Positions 31,358 to 44,325 are shown, counted from the stretch's first letter. The stretch is DNA of 64,000 bases from Hymenopellis radicata (GCA_015501595.1 JADNRX010000153.1:1-64000), one strand, 5' to 3'. Program-made: numbers and translations. Notes: generated by a model from the letters alone, not told the origin.

Positions 31358-32690
31358 TTACAAAACACCATCGAGGCTGATATCTTTCGCAGATTCTTTT
31401 GCCGTGGCCCGCTTGATAGTTCCGGCGGACATAGTACAGGATCTTAGGCGTCCCAGAACATCCTCCATGGAATACTCGACGTAGTTGCCACTACGATACG
31501 CTGGGCTGTGCTTTAGCTCATCCACGAACTTGATGCCCTCAGCCTCGCCCAATGCCTCCGCTGCCAATTCTTGAACTCGGGCAACGTAAATCCAAAGGCA
31601 CCTCGAACTCGCTCCTCGTCGGATACATCGCGCGCAATGTGCTCAAAGAGCGACTGGGAAGCTTGGGATGATCTAACCCATATTGGTTCCTCTGCGATAG
31701 GCGTTCCCAAAACAACCCCGCCGACTACTAAGCCAGCTTCCAGAGCGGAACGCAAAGGGCAAATGATACAGTCCCAGATATGACCATGGATGTCATTGCA
31801 GTTCTCGGGTGTTGAGTTCAATAGTGGCGAGTTGAAGTTGTCGATAAAGAACACAAGTTTGTGACCCGAAAAGGTGAGAAGGTCCTGAATAGATGGTTAG
31901 AAAGTGTCCTTGAGCATACAAGGGCTGACCAAGATCTCGTCGAATGTATGTGTGGCCTGGGGGCAAATGTAGCTCCTGATTTCATCTGCATCTGACAAAT
32001 CCAATTTCTCGGCGTACTGGTGCAGGAAACAGTAATAGACGGCATTCAAGTACGCGTCCACAGAGCTGCGCATGGTCTCGCTGATATCGTAGAAGATGTC
32101 TGTAGGTCAATGCGCAGGACAAGACGGTCTCCCCGAACGTATGGAAAGCTTGATGCACGAGGACCAAAGACATGCGCGGCGGTACGCTCATTGAGGACGT
32201 CGTGAAGAAAACCGGACGTGTAAATGAACGCAGTCTTCCCGTAGCCAGAAGGGCGTCTGATTAGGGCAAGCCAATTTCCCAACTGAGAGATTACGGGACA
32301 TAAAGATTCAACGAGTGGTATCTTGTTGACCCATATGGTCCCAGGAGTGTCAAGAAAATGTTGCGGTATATTGTCAGAAGGAAGTCGGCACTACACAGAA
32401 TTAGTGTGGTCGGCGCGGATAGGTACATACACAACTTACTTTTGCGGCTGCAAATGTGCATTTGTATATATGAGGGCGAATAAGGGTGGGCGGATGATAG
32501 TATTCTGGGTAGAAAGAAGCCCTGTTTTGGCTCGGGAAAACGAACGCTGCAAGCCACCGCTCCGAGGAGATGCGAAACTGTTCATGTCGGGGCCAGACGG
32601 TGACGAGACGGAGGATGTGGAGAGTACATCAGAAAAAAAGCTTGCTGCGGAACCCTCCGACGACGACGACAATGATGCAGAGTCAGCTAA
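31358..32690 (-). pseudogene. AAA-ATPase-like gene, frameshifted
   Basis: Segments in order on the minus strand match the fungal AAA-ATPase-like family that is amplified in mushrooms: WVNKIPLVESLCPVISQLG, the P-loop RRPSGYGKTAFIYT, GDRLVLRIDL, DIFYDISETM, and after a ~47-nt intron LVFFIDNFNSPLLNS, then VRGAFGFTLPE and EALGEAEGIKFVDELK. Two one-base shifts break the frame: near 32105 (between RIDLQ and DIFYD) and near 31580 (between LPE and VQELAAEAL). The C-terminal nuclease-like half expected for the family is not visible. An in-frame start codon is also lacking upstream. The role of the family is unknown. Confidence 0.65.
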
Positions 32691-33290
32691 AGATCGGCTC
32701 AGTCGGGCAATAAAGATCGAGTTTAACGCGGACCAGATTCAACGGAACGGACATATTGCGCGTCGTCGTCGAGCACCGTAACGAATATCGACATGTTGGG
32801 CTAGGGAAGCAGTGCTTGTTGGATAATGGTGGGAGTGAGAGGAGGACGCGGTTTGAAACCCAGCTGACTATTTGAGGGCAGTCTCACGTGAATTTGAATT
32901 GGCCACGCATCCTATTGTTCGCGCGCGACGCGTGGCTCTTACTCAGCATTCGCCCCGAATTACCGAACCACACGACTCCTGTCCACCGCTCTCTTTCCTT
33001 TCTGGTACTCTTGAGTCTTACCTTTCCTCCGGTTTGGCCTGTCCCGCCTACACGAGAGTAAGTAAAGACTTACTCTCGAGCTAATGAGATACTGACTCGA
33101 TCCTTCAAGACGCAAAACAAGCACTTGGAGGATGTCGTTGAGGAGACTAAGTGTGATTTGGGCGCCCGCGCTCAGGGAGACACCCGACGCTCTACTGCCG
33201 GGAAGACGCTCTACGCGCGTGCTTATCATATAAGGTTGCTTTCTTTTAGGGACATGTTACTGTTAGACCTTTCTTCGTTTGATTCTCGCA

Positions 33291-34200
33291 ATGTTCAACA
33301 TCCTTCGTCTGCTTTCTCTGGCTCTCCTTATCGCGGCTGTTCCCTCGACTGCAGTCAACATTCCTCGCGCTCCCTCCTTCGACGTTCCATCTAATGTCAT
33401 CAGAGCTCCTCTGGTATCGCTCGAAGAGTCGACTGTGTACTACGTCAGGGAAACCTTGAGCGCTAAGCGGATGTTCCGTGGATTGGGCTCAGTAGCTCGC
33501 AACTTCGAACGGGCGACTATTCTGCCAGGACGTCCAACAAGGGCCGAGTCTGGTAAGTATCTTGTTTCGTGGGCTTCTCCCGGCTTTATGCTGATCTTGC
33601 CTCAAGCCCACCGCTCGACGCCGTCGGGTTCCGTTTCTTCAGCCATTATGGGGTATGTGAATGTGTTCATTCAGAGCGGAAATAAGGAGTGGATTGACTC
33701 GAATATAAAGTGACGTGCGGATAATGGAGAGTATGTTAAGCAGACATTTGCGTCATTGACCACCAATAGGTTTGTCCTTCACTACTATCAACGTACGGTA
33801 TCGTGCTTACTGTTGTTAAACGTTTGTTAGATTCGGTGTCGCCTTGGACATTGGTTTGGCTCTCAACGTCCAAAGCGCGACTTCTGCAGTGGCACCTTTG
33901 AATTGTTGGAAAGGACTAGTGCTGTATATCGACCAATCAAGCTGAAGAAATCAATTACAGAACGGTACCGCCGCGGCATACCCATTTGCAGTTGGGTTCG
34001 AGAGCCCTTCTAGCAACTCAGGAAGTGCCCGTCTTGGATTCGTTTTTCATTTATTGCAGCCATTTGTAGGTTGAATCAACGGGCTGGAGTTATCTGCCTG
34101 CTACCCAGCAACACATGTATGGCTTCAATCTCCCTGGAAATTGCCATCCTAACACGGCTCGACTAGAACCATATACCAAGTTGTGCGTTTTTACCGATTG
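33291..34200 (+). pseudogene. Secreted-protein gene, copy A, degenerate
   Basis: ATG 33291 opens a signal peptide (MFNILRLLSLALLIAAVPST) and a basic pro-region (AKRMFRGLGSVARNFERATI). A first intron is at 33553-~33605, followed by STPSGSVSSAIMGYVNVFIQ. A TGA at ~33714 then falls inside the conserved segment. Further downstream, pieces of the family persist across plausible introns (RFGVALDIGLALNVQSA, NGTAAAYPFAVGFESPSSN, ESTGWSYLPATQQH), but the remainder is not recoverable. It is paralogous to the gene at 37215. This fits an Agaricomycete family of small extracellular proteins of unknown role. Confidence 0.6.
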
Positions 34201-34836
34201 CTTGCCTGGGATGTTCTTCGTTGAAGCACGCACACGTCTATGTCTTCACTATGGTCTAGGTGAATGAGATCGCCCAATCATACACGGGAACGCTCACGAC
34301 CGTTTTCCAACGTAGCTCCTTGACTGATTGTTTGCTCCGGTACTCCGACACTTTTTATTTTGATGTTACACTACTAATATTTCGGCTCTACACGCCCATT
34401 CGTTTTATCTTCTTGCTATGATTCTCCACATTGGGCCCTCGACAGACTTGTTTGCACTCGATGTTAACAGTAATGACTTCCAAGCTGCAATAAAGACGTT
34501 CACAACCAAAAGCCTTCCGCTTTCCCTGGCCATCTCTTGGATGATTGGGATTGACGCATAGATACACACTCCCATGCTAATTGAACCGTAAGACTCCCTT
34601 CATCAAATGCAGTAGACATTTTGCGAATGAAAACTAGCTTTCGAGTAACCCGTAGACGCAGCGAGCGCTTGACAGGGTCGTCAGGAACAGCCTTACCAGT
34701 GATTCGGGTGTGGACGAAGTGTGCTAGCTGATTGAAGCCTGATTAGAGCAACATATTGAGCGTGAATAGTTTCTTGAACCACAACCACCACCGCCATCAC
34801 TCAGTTCTGCCAAGACAAGGGACGTTCGGGACCAGC
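34201..34836. other. Intergenic region
   Basis: No gene is recognised between the end of the degenerate secreted-protein gene and the kinase start. It should contain the promoter of the kinase gene. A plus-strand frame continues about 27 codons upstream of the chosen kinase ATG (from 34756), but it lacks family similarity. Confidence 0.4.
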
Positions 34837-36265
34837 ATGTCGGTTTCCATTTTCAGCGTTTCTTCTACTCTCCCATCACACTGGAAATACATCTCAGAGG
34901 GCGGCGCCACCATCGTCTTCTCGTACATCGGACCGCCCAACGCTGAGCTCGATGGCACCGTTCTTCGTCTGCGAAAGTCGGGGGTACAGACGCCAGTTCT
35001 CGAAAAGTCCCAGTCCCAGTTTGGGTTGATGGACGGCGGCGGCGAGGAGCCGGACGATGCGTCCATCGTCTTTCAAGAACAGTGCATGGAGAGACTGATT
35101 CCACTGGTCCATTTACCCCGCCTGCGCTCGGTGCGCGTCGATGAGGCGTGGCTGACCGAATTTGCGCGTGCGCACGACGTAGATCGCCCGCTCGAGCGCA
35201 GCGCCGTCGGCGGCATAGACACGTCCAAGAACAAGGCTGTGCTTGCCAACGATCTCGTCGGCGGCGTCGCGCTGGCTGTGGAAATCAAAGTGAGCGCTCA
35301 GCGCTCAATCATGATCTGGAGCTTGCTGACCCTGCGACAGCCCAAATGGTCCTTCTTGCCCAACAAGACGCATTTATCTGAAATCAATCACCCGATAAAG
35401 TCCAGTACGTGTCGGTTCTGCATGCACTCGCATATGCGGTCTGGCGAAGGCGAATCTGTGTCTCTTGGTTATTGCCCGCTCGATCTGTTCTCCAACAATC
35501 CAGCGCGGATGCGCAAGGCCGTGTATTCACTCTACGACAACTGGCTGAAGAGCGACGGGAGTGTCAACAATCTCAAAGTATTCGTACACGGGAAGAAGAT
35601 AGGCACTGTAGAGGTAGGACTTTCTTCAAGTGATCATTACTGCCACTAACGTACGCTTTCGCAGAGATTTCTCATGCTGGAAAATGCGGAAAAAAACAGA
35701 CGACGTCGTGCGAGAGGCGTTCGCGGATGCGATGCTCCCACTTCTCATCGATACGCCTGTCCTTCGTGTTCTGAACAAGATTCAGCGGACACTTGACGCG
35801 CTCGATATTGAAGGTCTCTCCCTTCTTTGGAAGCGAGCTCAGACCGTTGCAGAGGTCACCCCCAATGGGTATTCTGTCCCGCCTCCCGCTGTCGGAGTTG
35901 GCGCTCCCAACCCCACACTCGCCGATTGGGCATCCTTCATCGACAACTATTTGTCTCGACCGCCATTCAATCACACCTCGACGAACCCAGAAGACCTCCG
36001 ATATTATCTCCTCGCGTATCTTCTTTCCGCCACCTTTAAGGACTGCTCCGTCATCATACGCATGGATCTATTAGATCCCTCTCGTCCTAAAACGGCCGTC
36101 GATCCGTCGAAGGTCACCATCATTGACCTTGACCCGAAGAATATGAACAGGCTGCAAAAGTGGGAAAAACTTGACCAAGTTATTGTGGAAGCATATCGAG
36201 AGGTTGCGCTGGAAGACAGGAAGACATGTGTGGATGATTGGGTCGATTCCGACGAGGAAGCTTAG
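34837..36265 (+). CDS. IPK1: Inositol-pentakisphosphate 2-kinase
   Basis: This enzyme phosphorylates inositol 1,3,4,5,6-pentakisphosphate at position 2 to make phytate (InsP6), which acts in mRNA export and phosphate signalling. Evidence: KYISEGGATIVFSYIGP near the N-terminus, VLRLRK, VEIKPKWSFLP across a 51-nt in-phase intron (35290-35340), TCRFCMHSH (zinc-site region), YCPLDLFS, a second intron (35614-35664), then TPVLRVLNKIQRTLDALDIEGL, LLSATFKDCSVIIRMDLL and IIDLDPKNMNRLQKWEKLD. Exon 3 as written is out of frame with exon 2. Dropping one A from the A7 run at 35690-35696 would join RFLMLENAEKT to DDVVREAFADAML. That is either a real frameshift or a homopolymer error. The start is ATG 34837. 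Confidence 0.9.
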
Positions 36266-36315
36266 GAAGCAGGTCTTATGTTTGAGTATTTTCTTGTAAG
36301 TTATAACTTATAGGG

Positions 36316-36800
36316 CGCCAAGATTCATTTCCTCGCGACCGACTTGCCCGAAGCTCATATCTGCAGAATTGTCAATGCCGTCTCAGGTGTGCACAACGGT
36401 GTTATCGTATGCTATACGCACTACAGGCGTGCTGATAACGAGCGTCCGAATCACACTTCGCATTTAGCGCTCACGAAAACCAATAAACCCATTGACTTGC
36501 ATCGTTGTATTGCAACAATCGACAATCGCCTTTCTAGGCTGGACCGAAGGTTGATTTTTGCTGCCCGCCGACTCCTTGAGTACGTTTTTCTGCTTCCACT
36601 GTTGCTACTCCTGATGATATGCGTAGGTTCGAGCGAGTGCTCGACTTGCCCGAATTTCCATACTCAGCCGTCTGCGAAAATGTGGCTAGTAGTAAGTTAA
36701 CGATCGCCCGCTTACCATGTCTCGATGCTAAGCGTTCCAAAATCCTCCTCGTTTGGTTCGCTGCAGGTCCAAGTGCTGGCTAGGTTGATGTAGGTACGGG
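36316..36800 (+). CDS. Unrecognised gene fragment
   Basis: A plus-strand frame (HFLATDLPEAHICRIVNAVS ... DLHRCIATIDNRLSRLDRRL) runs to ~36580, where a ~48-nt intron starting GTACGT and ending GCGTAG can join it to EFERVLDLPEFPYSAVCENV. Another donor (GTAAGT) follows near 36695. The two spliced segments look like real coding sequence, but no start codon is clear and I do not recognise the family. It lies just 3' of IPK1 on the same strand. Confidence 0.35.
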
Positions 36801-37214
36801 AATTCATTCCGCCTCGGAGATCCTCAAGCCTTACAGTACGTGCTAAGCAGATTTTTAGCTTCTAGAGGTATTGTAAGGCTGACGTTCGTTCGTTCCAGGG
36901 CTCTAGATGTTCCTGGAACTGACTTATTGAATTTCATTACCATTTAATCATACACAAGGTACGTGGTACAGTTGATTGCTGGCTCTTTCCCGCACCGTTG
37001 TGGACCTCACCTCCCCGTAGGGCAGCTTTTGACTCCGCCGTCGCCGACGAGATTAAAAACGCGTCTTGTCAAGCTTAGGGGTCCATCTGCGAGTCAAATC
37101 GTACACAAACGTCGCCCCCTAAATGTATGCTACGCCGCATAAGAGTGCTTTTCCTGGTCAGAAAAACGTATTCGCCTCTTCCCACCACTACACTCGGCCC
37201 GTTTACTTCTCGCA

Positions 37215-38642
37215 ATGTTCAACGTCCTTCGTTTGGTGCATCTGGCACTTTTTATCGCGTCTGCTTCATCCACAACACTCAACACTCCTCGCGCTCCTTC
37301 CATCGATGCACCATTCAAGGTCGCCAGAGTTCCTGGGGCATCCACCGACGAGTCGATATTCTTCCCCGTTAGAGAAACGAATGCTAAGCGGATGGCCCGC
37401 GGATTGGGCCCAGCAACTCCCAACTTTGAACGGGCGACCATTCTGCCCGGCCGTCGTCACATTCCGACAAGGATGGGGTCTGGTAAGTATTTTTGTTCAA
37501 GTGATTCTCTTGATATACTGATCTTCCCTTCAGCCCGTCGCTCTGTCCCTTCAGGCTCCGTTAATACTCCAGTTACAGGGTATGTCAATGTGTGCATTCA
37601 GATTGGAGCCTGGTAATGACTTGGTTCGAAATAGTACCATTAAAATCACACGCGCGGATAACGGAGCACTCGTTGGATACGTGAATGAGGATTATACAAG
37701 CGGAGGAACCAGGAGGTTTGTGCTTTACCATCAGGCAGAGTGCATAATCCTTACTGTTGTATATCAGATATGGTATCACCACGGATGCTGCGAACGCTCT
37801 ACAAGTCACGACGCTCGTTACCCAGAATTCCTACACTACCATTGAATTGCAGGAGCCTGTAATGAATATTCTACCCCACTACTCAAACAGCTAATCTGAA
37901 GGACTTTATCGACAGACTCCTACTGACGCGGCACACCCTCTTCTGGGAGCTGTCGTTGGACCGGCCAATAGTGGCGACAACTTGTCGTCAGGCAGCTACA
38001 AGTTCGTTCTTCTTCGAGATATGTCTGATAACTCGCATGCTTAATCATGACTCGTAACAGCTATGCTCTACTCACCGGCACGTCCCATAGTGAGCCCTTG
38101 TCTGATCTTGTGAAGATCTTTATTGACCGCCATGGCAGCGGACGCTAACTCACCTCCATCCGCCGCTGGCAATTCATATAGCAGCCAAAATGTACGTGAT
38201 GTCTGACAGGAGAGATCCAATGTTCAGCACACCGGAAACATTTGTAGTCTGAATCGACGATCTGGACTTATTTGCCTTCTAGTCTCGTAACCGACTCAAC
38301 GAGAGACGATGGGATACTCACGATCGTCTCTTAGTAGATTTGCCTTCTACCCAACAACTCACAGGTCTGGTTTCAATCCCGTTGGGGCTCGCCTTTATTA
38401 ACGTGTCGGTTAATCACAGCGCAATGGGTCAATCCGGATGGCAGTTAGTGTTCCTGTGCAGAACGACATCGAATCCTTAGTTGACGCCTTACTCCCCAGG
38501 CAAACCGACTACCTTTCTTTACTATCTTCCAGGCAGCAATGCATTGCTTCTTACGGGGGACGTTAGCGCGTTCAACTCAGCCTTTCCCGGCGGATATCCA
38601 GTTGTGTGTTCAGATCCAGTTCAGTTGAATGTTCACTACTAA
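37215..38642 (+). CDS. Secreted-protein gene, copy B, probably damaged
   Basis: This is a paralog of the gene at 33291: same leader style (MFNVLRLVHLALFIASASST), pro-region (AKRMARGLGPATPNFERATI) and ARRSVPSGSVNTPVTGYVNV. The next conserved piece (NSTIKITRADNGALVGYVNE) is in another frame, with a one-base offset near 37605. Later exons read QTPTDAAHPLLGAVVGPANS, YALLTGTSH, ESTIWTYLPSS, AQWVNPDGS and finally TTFFYYLPGSNALLLTGDVS and FPGGYPVVCSDPVQLNVHY with TAA at 38640-38642. It keeps the whole family layout and is better preserved than copy A, but is probably also non-functional unless the offset is a sequence error. Upstream ten-base contexts of the two ATGs match. Confidence 0.6.
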
Positions 38643-39343
38643 ACTGTCCACACATCTAAGGTTCTCACGCTGGTCTAAACGCCTTGGTTCTCTCTGTTGG
38701 AAGTACATGGTCATGGTCATGGATGCGAACATGACGGTTCTCCATCGTAACTACCTTCCTGATCGTTTGCATCGGGACTTCATAGCTATTGATTGGTAGA
38801 TTTACTGATAATAGCCAGAAATTTCAGCTCTGCCTACGACTATACATTCGTTTCTCATTACTTATCGTTAGTTGGCGTCGGGCAGCCGATGAGATCTTGA
38901 GAACTCTAGTCGATGATTTCTCTCAGGCTGTTTGCTAGCCACAGGACAAGTCGGCATGGTCGGTACCCATTGCTATTTAATTCATAGTGTTGCTGATAGA
39001 CTTGTGGTGTTGTCGAACCCGCGCCGGGAACAACAAAATGATCTGCTCGACTCAGAAGTAGTTGAAGTTGCGCGTATGTAATGTGTGCGCGTTATCGCAA
39101 CATGACCCGGCTTGCTTCCAACATCCATCATCAACGTCCCGCCGTCCCCGCCTATTTTCGTGAGGCACGTAACGGAACAAAACAGTCTTCCGGTATTCAA
39201 AAGGCTACCTCTAACCAATTCCTCAGATATCAACGTGCATCAACGAGTCAGGAAGCGTCTGGTTTCACACCTTCATGCTATATAACTCTTGTACGCCTTC
39301 CTTTTATCTTTCTTTCTTACCTCTTTTACATGTTCTGAAGGCA
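38643..39343. other. Intergenic region
   Basis: Nothing recognised between the secreted-protein gene and the F-box relic. Short frames on both strands lack motifs. Confidence 0.35.
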
Positions 39344-41029
39344 ATGACCTCTGTGGAACTGTGCCCAAAATGTCATGCCTCAATGGCGCTGACTTCATAC
39401 AAATCTCTTTCGAAAAAGACTACGCCAGAGCGTATCAGAACCCGACCCAATCCGAAGTCTCTTGCATAAAGAGCAGCTTGCGGACCCTATCTGCCGAAAC
39501 TGGCAGATCTGGTGCAGGAAATCGAGCGCGTCGAGTCGATGCTTGTCGCGCTGAAAGCGCACCGCGCGCATCTCAACAGCCACATTCAGCGAAGCACCCA
39601 GTATATGCGTTCTTCCTCCATTCGCCGACTTCCAACCGAAGTACTCGGAGTCATCTTTGCATCTGCGTGCTCGTCGTTCCAGCGCAGCGAATATAAAACC
39701 CCGCTCTCCATCAGCCTCGTCTGCTCGAAATGGCGTGACATCGCGCTATCCACGACCTCGATATGGACACATATATACATTGCGCCTTATTCGGGTGGCC
39801 TCGATGTGTACCAGCACTATCTCAAACGATGCGGGGATATCCCAATCTCTGTCAAGGTCGAAATTCCTTACAAAGAGCGACCCTCGACTGATGACTGTAA
39901 CGAAAACGATCCATACGAGGAGACCTACGACTATCACATCGAGCTCGTTTCAGCTACTTACCGAAACTGTGCCCAATGGAAAGTTGCCGAGCTGTGTATG
40001 AATCCAGAGGACACCAACCTCTTGGAACGTCACATACAAGAATTGGAGTCTCCTCTTCTGGAGTCCCTGACATTGGTGAACGACGGTCTACGTCCTTTTG
40101 CAACATCACTTGTTTCATAAAGCATCTTTGTTGACCAGTTTTACACTACTCGATCGCGAGGGCGAAGCAGAATTCGCTTTTGTCACCGATGCACTGCCCT
40201 GGCGACAACTTCGCGAGGTTTGTAGTCAGGGTAACGTGCACAGTCTGAGCCATCTGAATGACGAGTTCGTGGATGGCAATAATCGAACACTCGTTCTCAG
40301 GCCACACCTTTACGACCTTGACATTTATAACTTTGACCTACCAATGGTCCAAGTCGTATCGTTCAGTCTACACATCTCTACCCTTGTGCTTGATTCTGTG
40401 ATCTGGACGAGTTCGCTCAACTCGTTCTTTGAATATATCACCATCCCCGCCCTCCAAAACCTCACAATGATGCCTCCCGACCCAAAGACGACACGTAGCA
40501 ACTTCGACCCGCAGAGTGGACCAATCCCTTCTCACTTCTTCCCGATTTCTTGACTCGTTCCGGATGCGCACTACAGACGTTCACTGTTATTATGCGGGGT
40601 CAATACGTTGATGACTCTGATGACGATGTCGACTATAGCAAAGGTTTCTTCCGCACATGTCCCACTTGGCCATCCACGTTGGAAAAAAGTCTAGTTGATG
40701 CGCTTCATGGCATGAAGGACCTACGAGCGTTGTGCGTCATCGAAGCTGAGTTGGGACCATCACTATTCAGTGAATGGCTTTTCGAGGAGATGGCCGAGGG
40801 CGATCTCCTGCCAGAACTTACATCGCTGGAGCTGGTGTGGGCGGAAGCGCGTCAACCAGTAGACGCTCTGATCCCCATGCTCATTTCACGCGCTGGACAA
40901 GGAGGGGTGGGGATCAATACTGTATCCTCTGTCGTCCTCGGAGTTCGGAATGGAGGCGACCTTAGGAGTGACGTGCTAGAATGTATGGCCAATCTGCGAC
41001 AGCAGGGTGTTCGGGCAACTCTTTGGTAA
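39344..41029 (+). pseudogene. F-box protein gene, frameshifted
   Basis: The N-terminus has a cysteine pair (ELCPKCHASMALTS), then a coiled-coil segment (LADLVQEIERVESMLVAL), then an F-box (SIRRLPTEVLGVIFASAC ... LSISLVCSKWRDIALSTTSI) that would bind Skp1 in an SCF ubiquitin ligase, and a ~300-residue C-terminal region. The layout is that of large mushroom F-box families. The frame is broken by single-base shifts: near 39497-39500 (SEVSCIKSSLRTLSAE to LADLVQEIE), near 40115 (FATSL to FHKASLLTSFTLL), near 40545 (SHFFP to DFLTRSGCALQTF), plus at least one earlier. No intron explains these. Stop at 41027-41029. Confidence 0.75.
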
Positions 41030-41393
41030 CAAAGAAGAGATTTATTCATTGAGGTGTACTTGTTAGTCACTAAGTCACTTAATTCGCATAGGCTCCGCTA
41101 CCGCAGAGATCCGCAATCGCTTGAGAAATTGCCGTACTTATTTATACGAATCGCAATTTGGTAGATGCCCCCTTGTGATCCAGCCTGCGCATCGGTTAGC
41201 GTCGTCCTTTTACACTCTTACAAAATCATCCAAGCGGAGGCATACATGGACTGCGAACTTGTATCGCTTGAGCCTCCACTCATCTGCGCATCCTTTCTCG
41301 CGTCACATTTGCTGTGCACCTTTTATTAATAATTCAGAGCAATAACGTCTTTCCTTGTATCGGAACAGGTAGGTAGGTAAATGTACAGGCAAT

Positions 41394-43478
41394 TCAAGTA
41401 CTTATTTCTTGACTCAAACTGTGCCAAAAGTCGCATCGGGCAGTCTGTTCACTCGGCACCCTTTCCATCGTCATGACGGATGGGTCGAGTCTCATTCTAA
41501 GACTCCCGTCCAACATGCTCACGGCCTAAATACGCGCATTAGCTTCACATGTATAGACCAAAGGTAATGACAAACCCTCCAAGATAATGCATTGCTCGCG
41601 ACAGGCCGTCCTGAAGTGGCGAACGACGTCCAGTACTGGCGCATGTTCTCAAACAAGGCAGTATCGTTGGCATTGGCGTTGCTACTGGGCGCATTGTAGA
41701 GCGCCGCAAGCTCGCTACCGTGTCCCGATCCAAGATGCGCATTATTGTAGTGATAGTGGAACGAGGGCAGACCGAACTTGGCCGCGTTTTGGGTGATGAG
41801 AACGGCAGAGCATATATAGCGCGCCTCGCCGTACATCTGTTGTCCTTGGAGATCGTAGGTTCCGTACCCTTCCAATGGATATAGCTCTAAAGCACGATTG
41901 AAAGACTCGTTCGTGAGACTGCCATACTGCCCTCGCAGGAAGTTGTACACCGTAACTTCTGTCGCGTTATCAAGAGAGGTATTTGCATCACCGGATAGGT
42001 CAGAAGCCCAACTAGCACCTTCGTTCGTGTTGCCTCTGGTTGCACGTTTATTCTTCGGAGCCAGGAGCTGAGGGTGAAACTAGGCTTACCCAAAAAAGAT
42101 GGGAACGCGGGAAAATCTTCCGGATGTGAATGCTTCGACGGGATGTTCACGAAAAAAGATGTCGTCTACTCTTGGAGCGAAGACGAAGAGAGTAGTTGTC
42201 CGCAGCATGGCTACACCGTTTTCTGCATTAGCCAATGTCCTGGAAGTCGCGTTTCTTAGACAGTCCATTATGTTCGACGCGTCAGAACAGCCACTGTAAT
42301 AGTCTAGGATTAGAACTAGATGAAAGAGAAAGGGGAGAAACCCTACGCGAGAGAGACGAAGTCATTAAATATTGATTGGTCATATGCAGAATCTGCGCGA
42401 GGCATGTAGGATAGCGATGGACTGTCGCCCATGACACGTTGAAACAATCCTTTACTATCCCCGCCATTCGCGATTAGCTGTTAAAAATAAACATCAGTTG
42501 GCGATAGAAGGAGGGTTACTTACGTGAAGCATAGTCGCGCCAGCGCCTGCAGACTGTCCCCATATCGTGACTTGGCTAGGAATCTTCTTTAGCAATCACA
42601 GAGGAAGAAGACACGGTAAACTTCACCTCGGATCGCCACCAAAATTGCTTATGTACCGCTGAATCCAGCGCAACCCTGCGCGCTATCGTGGGGGTTATCA
42701 TTAGAGATGGAAAGCGCCGGTGTGATGACAAACATACTTGATCCAACATTCCAACGTTGTAGGTGCCGTCTGCTCCAACTTCCTTGCCGTCTGCAGCGGA
42801 ACATCAGCAGACGAAAGACGTGATGAATAAAGAACACTGACTCAAAAAACCGAATGCGCCAAGGCGGTATTCGAACGTCACAAAGACGAACGGAGTGCTT
42901 GAGGACGGGAGCATGTAAGTAGGAGTGTTTCCACGCGAATCACCTCCTTGGAATCCGCCGCCATGAAAGTAAACGAGAACTGGTAGCGGTCCGGAAGCCG
43001 ACGCCGGCGTGTAGACCTAGAAGACGCGTTAGATGAAGTGAAAGTGGGGCGTCTATTAAGGACAAGAAGAACATTTGCGTAAAGGCAGTCTTCTGACTGT
43101 GAGCTTGGAATAGCACCAGGTGTGATGGTCGCGATACAGCTTGGGCCAAACTAACACGTCCGTCAAATGGCGATATTGCTGACTCGATGAGCAGACATAC
43201 GGCAGACGCGTTCACAACCCCCAAGTTGGACGAGGGAGGGGTGACTGGTGGACGCCAACGTAGATCTCCCAATGGAGGATCCGCGTATCGTACTCCCAAG
43301 AAAGACGTGATATTTGTCGTGGTATTCGTCTGGCCGACGAACGTTCCGTCTGGAGGTCGATTAGAATAGGGTGAATAAAACACTAGTCGGGGGACTCACA
43401 GTCGAGAACTACGGTCTGACTGCACGCGAGGCGCCCCAAAGCCGCGATTAGGAGTAATCTGAAGCTGGTCTTCATCAT
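41394..43478 (-). CDS. Secreted type-B carboxylesterase/lipase
   Basis: This is an alpha/beta-hydrolase that cleaves carboxylic esters outside the cell. The start is ATG 43478 or 43475 (MKTSFRLLLIAALGRLACS, a signal peptide). Spliced segments in order: FLGVRYADPPLGDLRWRPP, SEDCLYAN (type-B signature 2), VYTPASASGPLPVLVYFHGG (oxyanion hole), QVTIWGQSAGAGATMLH (nucleophilic Ser in GQSAG), GNTNEGASW (catalytic Glu), FHYHYNNAHLGSGHGSELAA (catalytic His) and the C-terminal RCDFWHSLSQEIST ending at TGA 41394-41396. About nine introns of ~50 nt connect in phase; I found no frameshift. All triad residues are present, so it is predicted active. Length is ~530 residues, normal for the family. Confidence 0.9.
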
Positions 43479-44325
43479 ATCAGCTTTGCTATCCTCTTTC
43501 ATCATGCGATGTTCTTATACTATTATTTCTGGTCACGCAGGGCCATCCTCAAATGAGTGCATGATAAATCATGCCTTCGGAACCTTCGAAATAAATATCC
43601 GTTGGATAAAATTAGTGAGTGGGAGGTGAATATATAGACCAACCAAGTCCCGCGGCATGGAGTCCCTGTATTTTCCCGTGGTCTTCCGAGAGTCACTAGA
43701 CCTGATCGTCGATAATCAGCTTTGAATTGAACATCGAGCGTCGTGCAAAAAGAGCAGGTAGAGGGACACCAAGCAACTTCTGGGATATATGTCAGATGGA
43801 GCCGTACAGGAAGTACAGGAATTATTGTTCATCACCCGTCCAACGCGAACGCGCCTGTAGCAGGATCCCGGAGTGCACCGTTCAGGGCGTCTGAATCTGT
43901 CGAGCTGGGAGTAAGAACATCCGAGTCGTGCGGTTTGAACCCGGACTGAACCCGGGCCGCCATGTCCAACCGAACGAACTGTTACGAGGTGCCGAATCAA
44001 AGTTATAATTACATCTCAACGGCATTATAATTATGCACGAAATGTTCTACGCGCATTCAATTGTTACCAGTAGTGAAACGGTCAAGAGTCTCGCACCGCG
44101 GCGTGGCGTGAATGAAGGATGAGTCTGACCGTCCTGGCCAAACAAGGGCAAAGCGCGCGGTCACGAGCCAGTGCTTAAGCAGCACATCCTGGACGGTGGA
44201 CCTGAAGGCATGAAGGCAGTTGGTAACAGATCTACAATAAAGGCATGTCGAGTCGACTAATACAGCTAGAACAGTCCTAGTTGAGTATCACCAAAGTACC
44301 ATAGGGACCCATATGACATTCATCG
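43479..44325. other. Intergenic region
   Basis: This gap contains the esterase promoter and the 3' region of the MFS transporter gene. I see no gene or repeat here. Confidence 0.4.
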
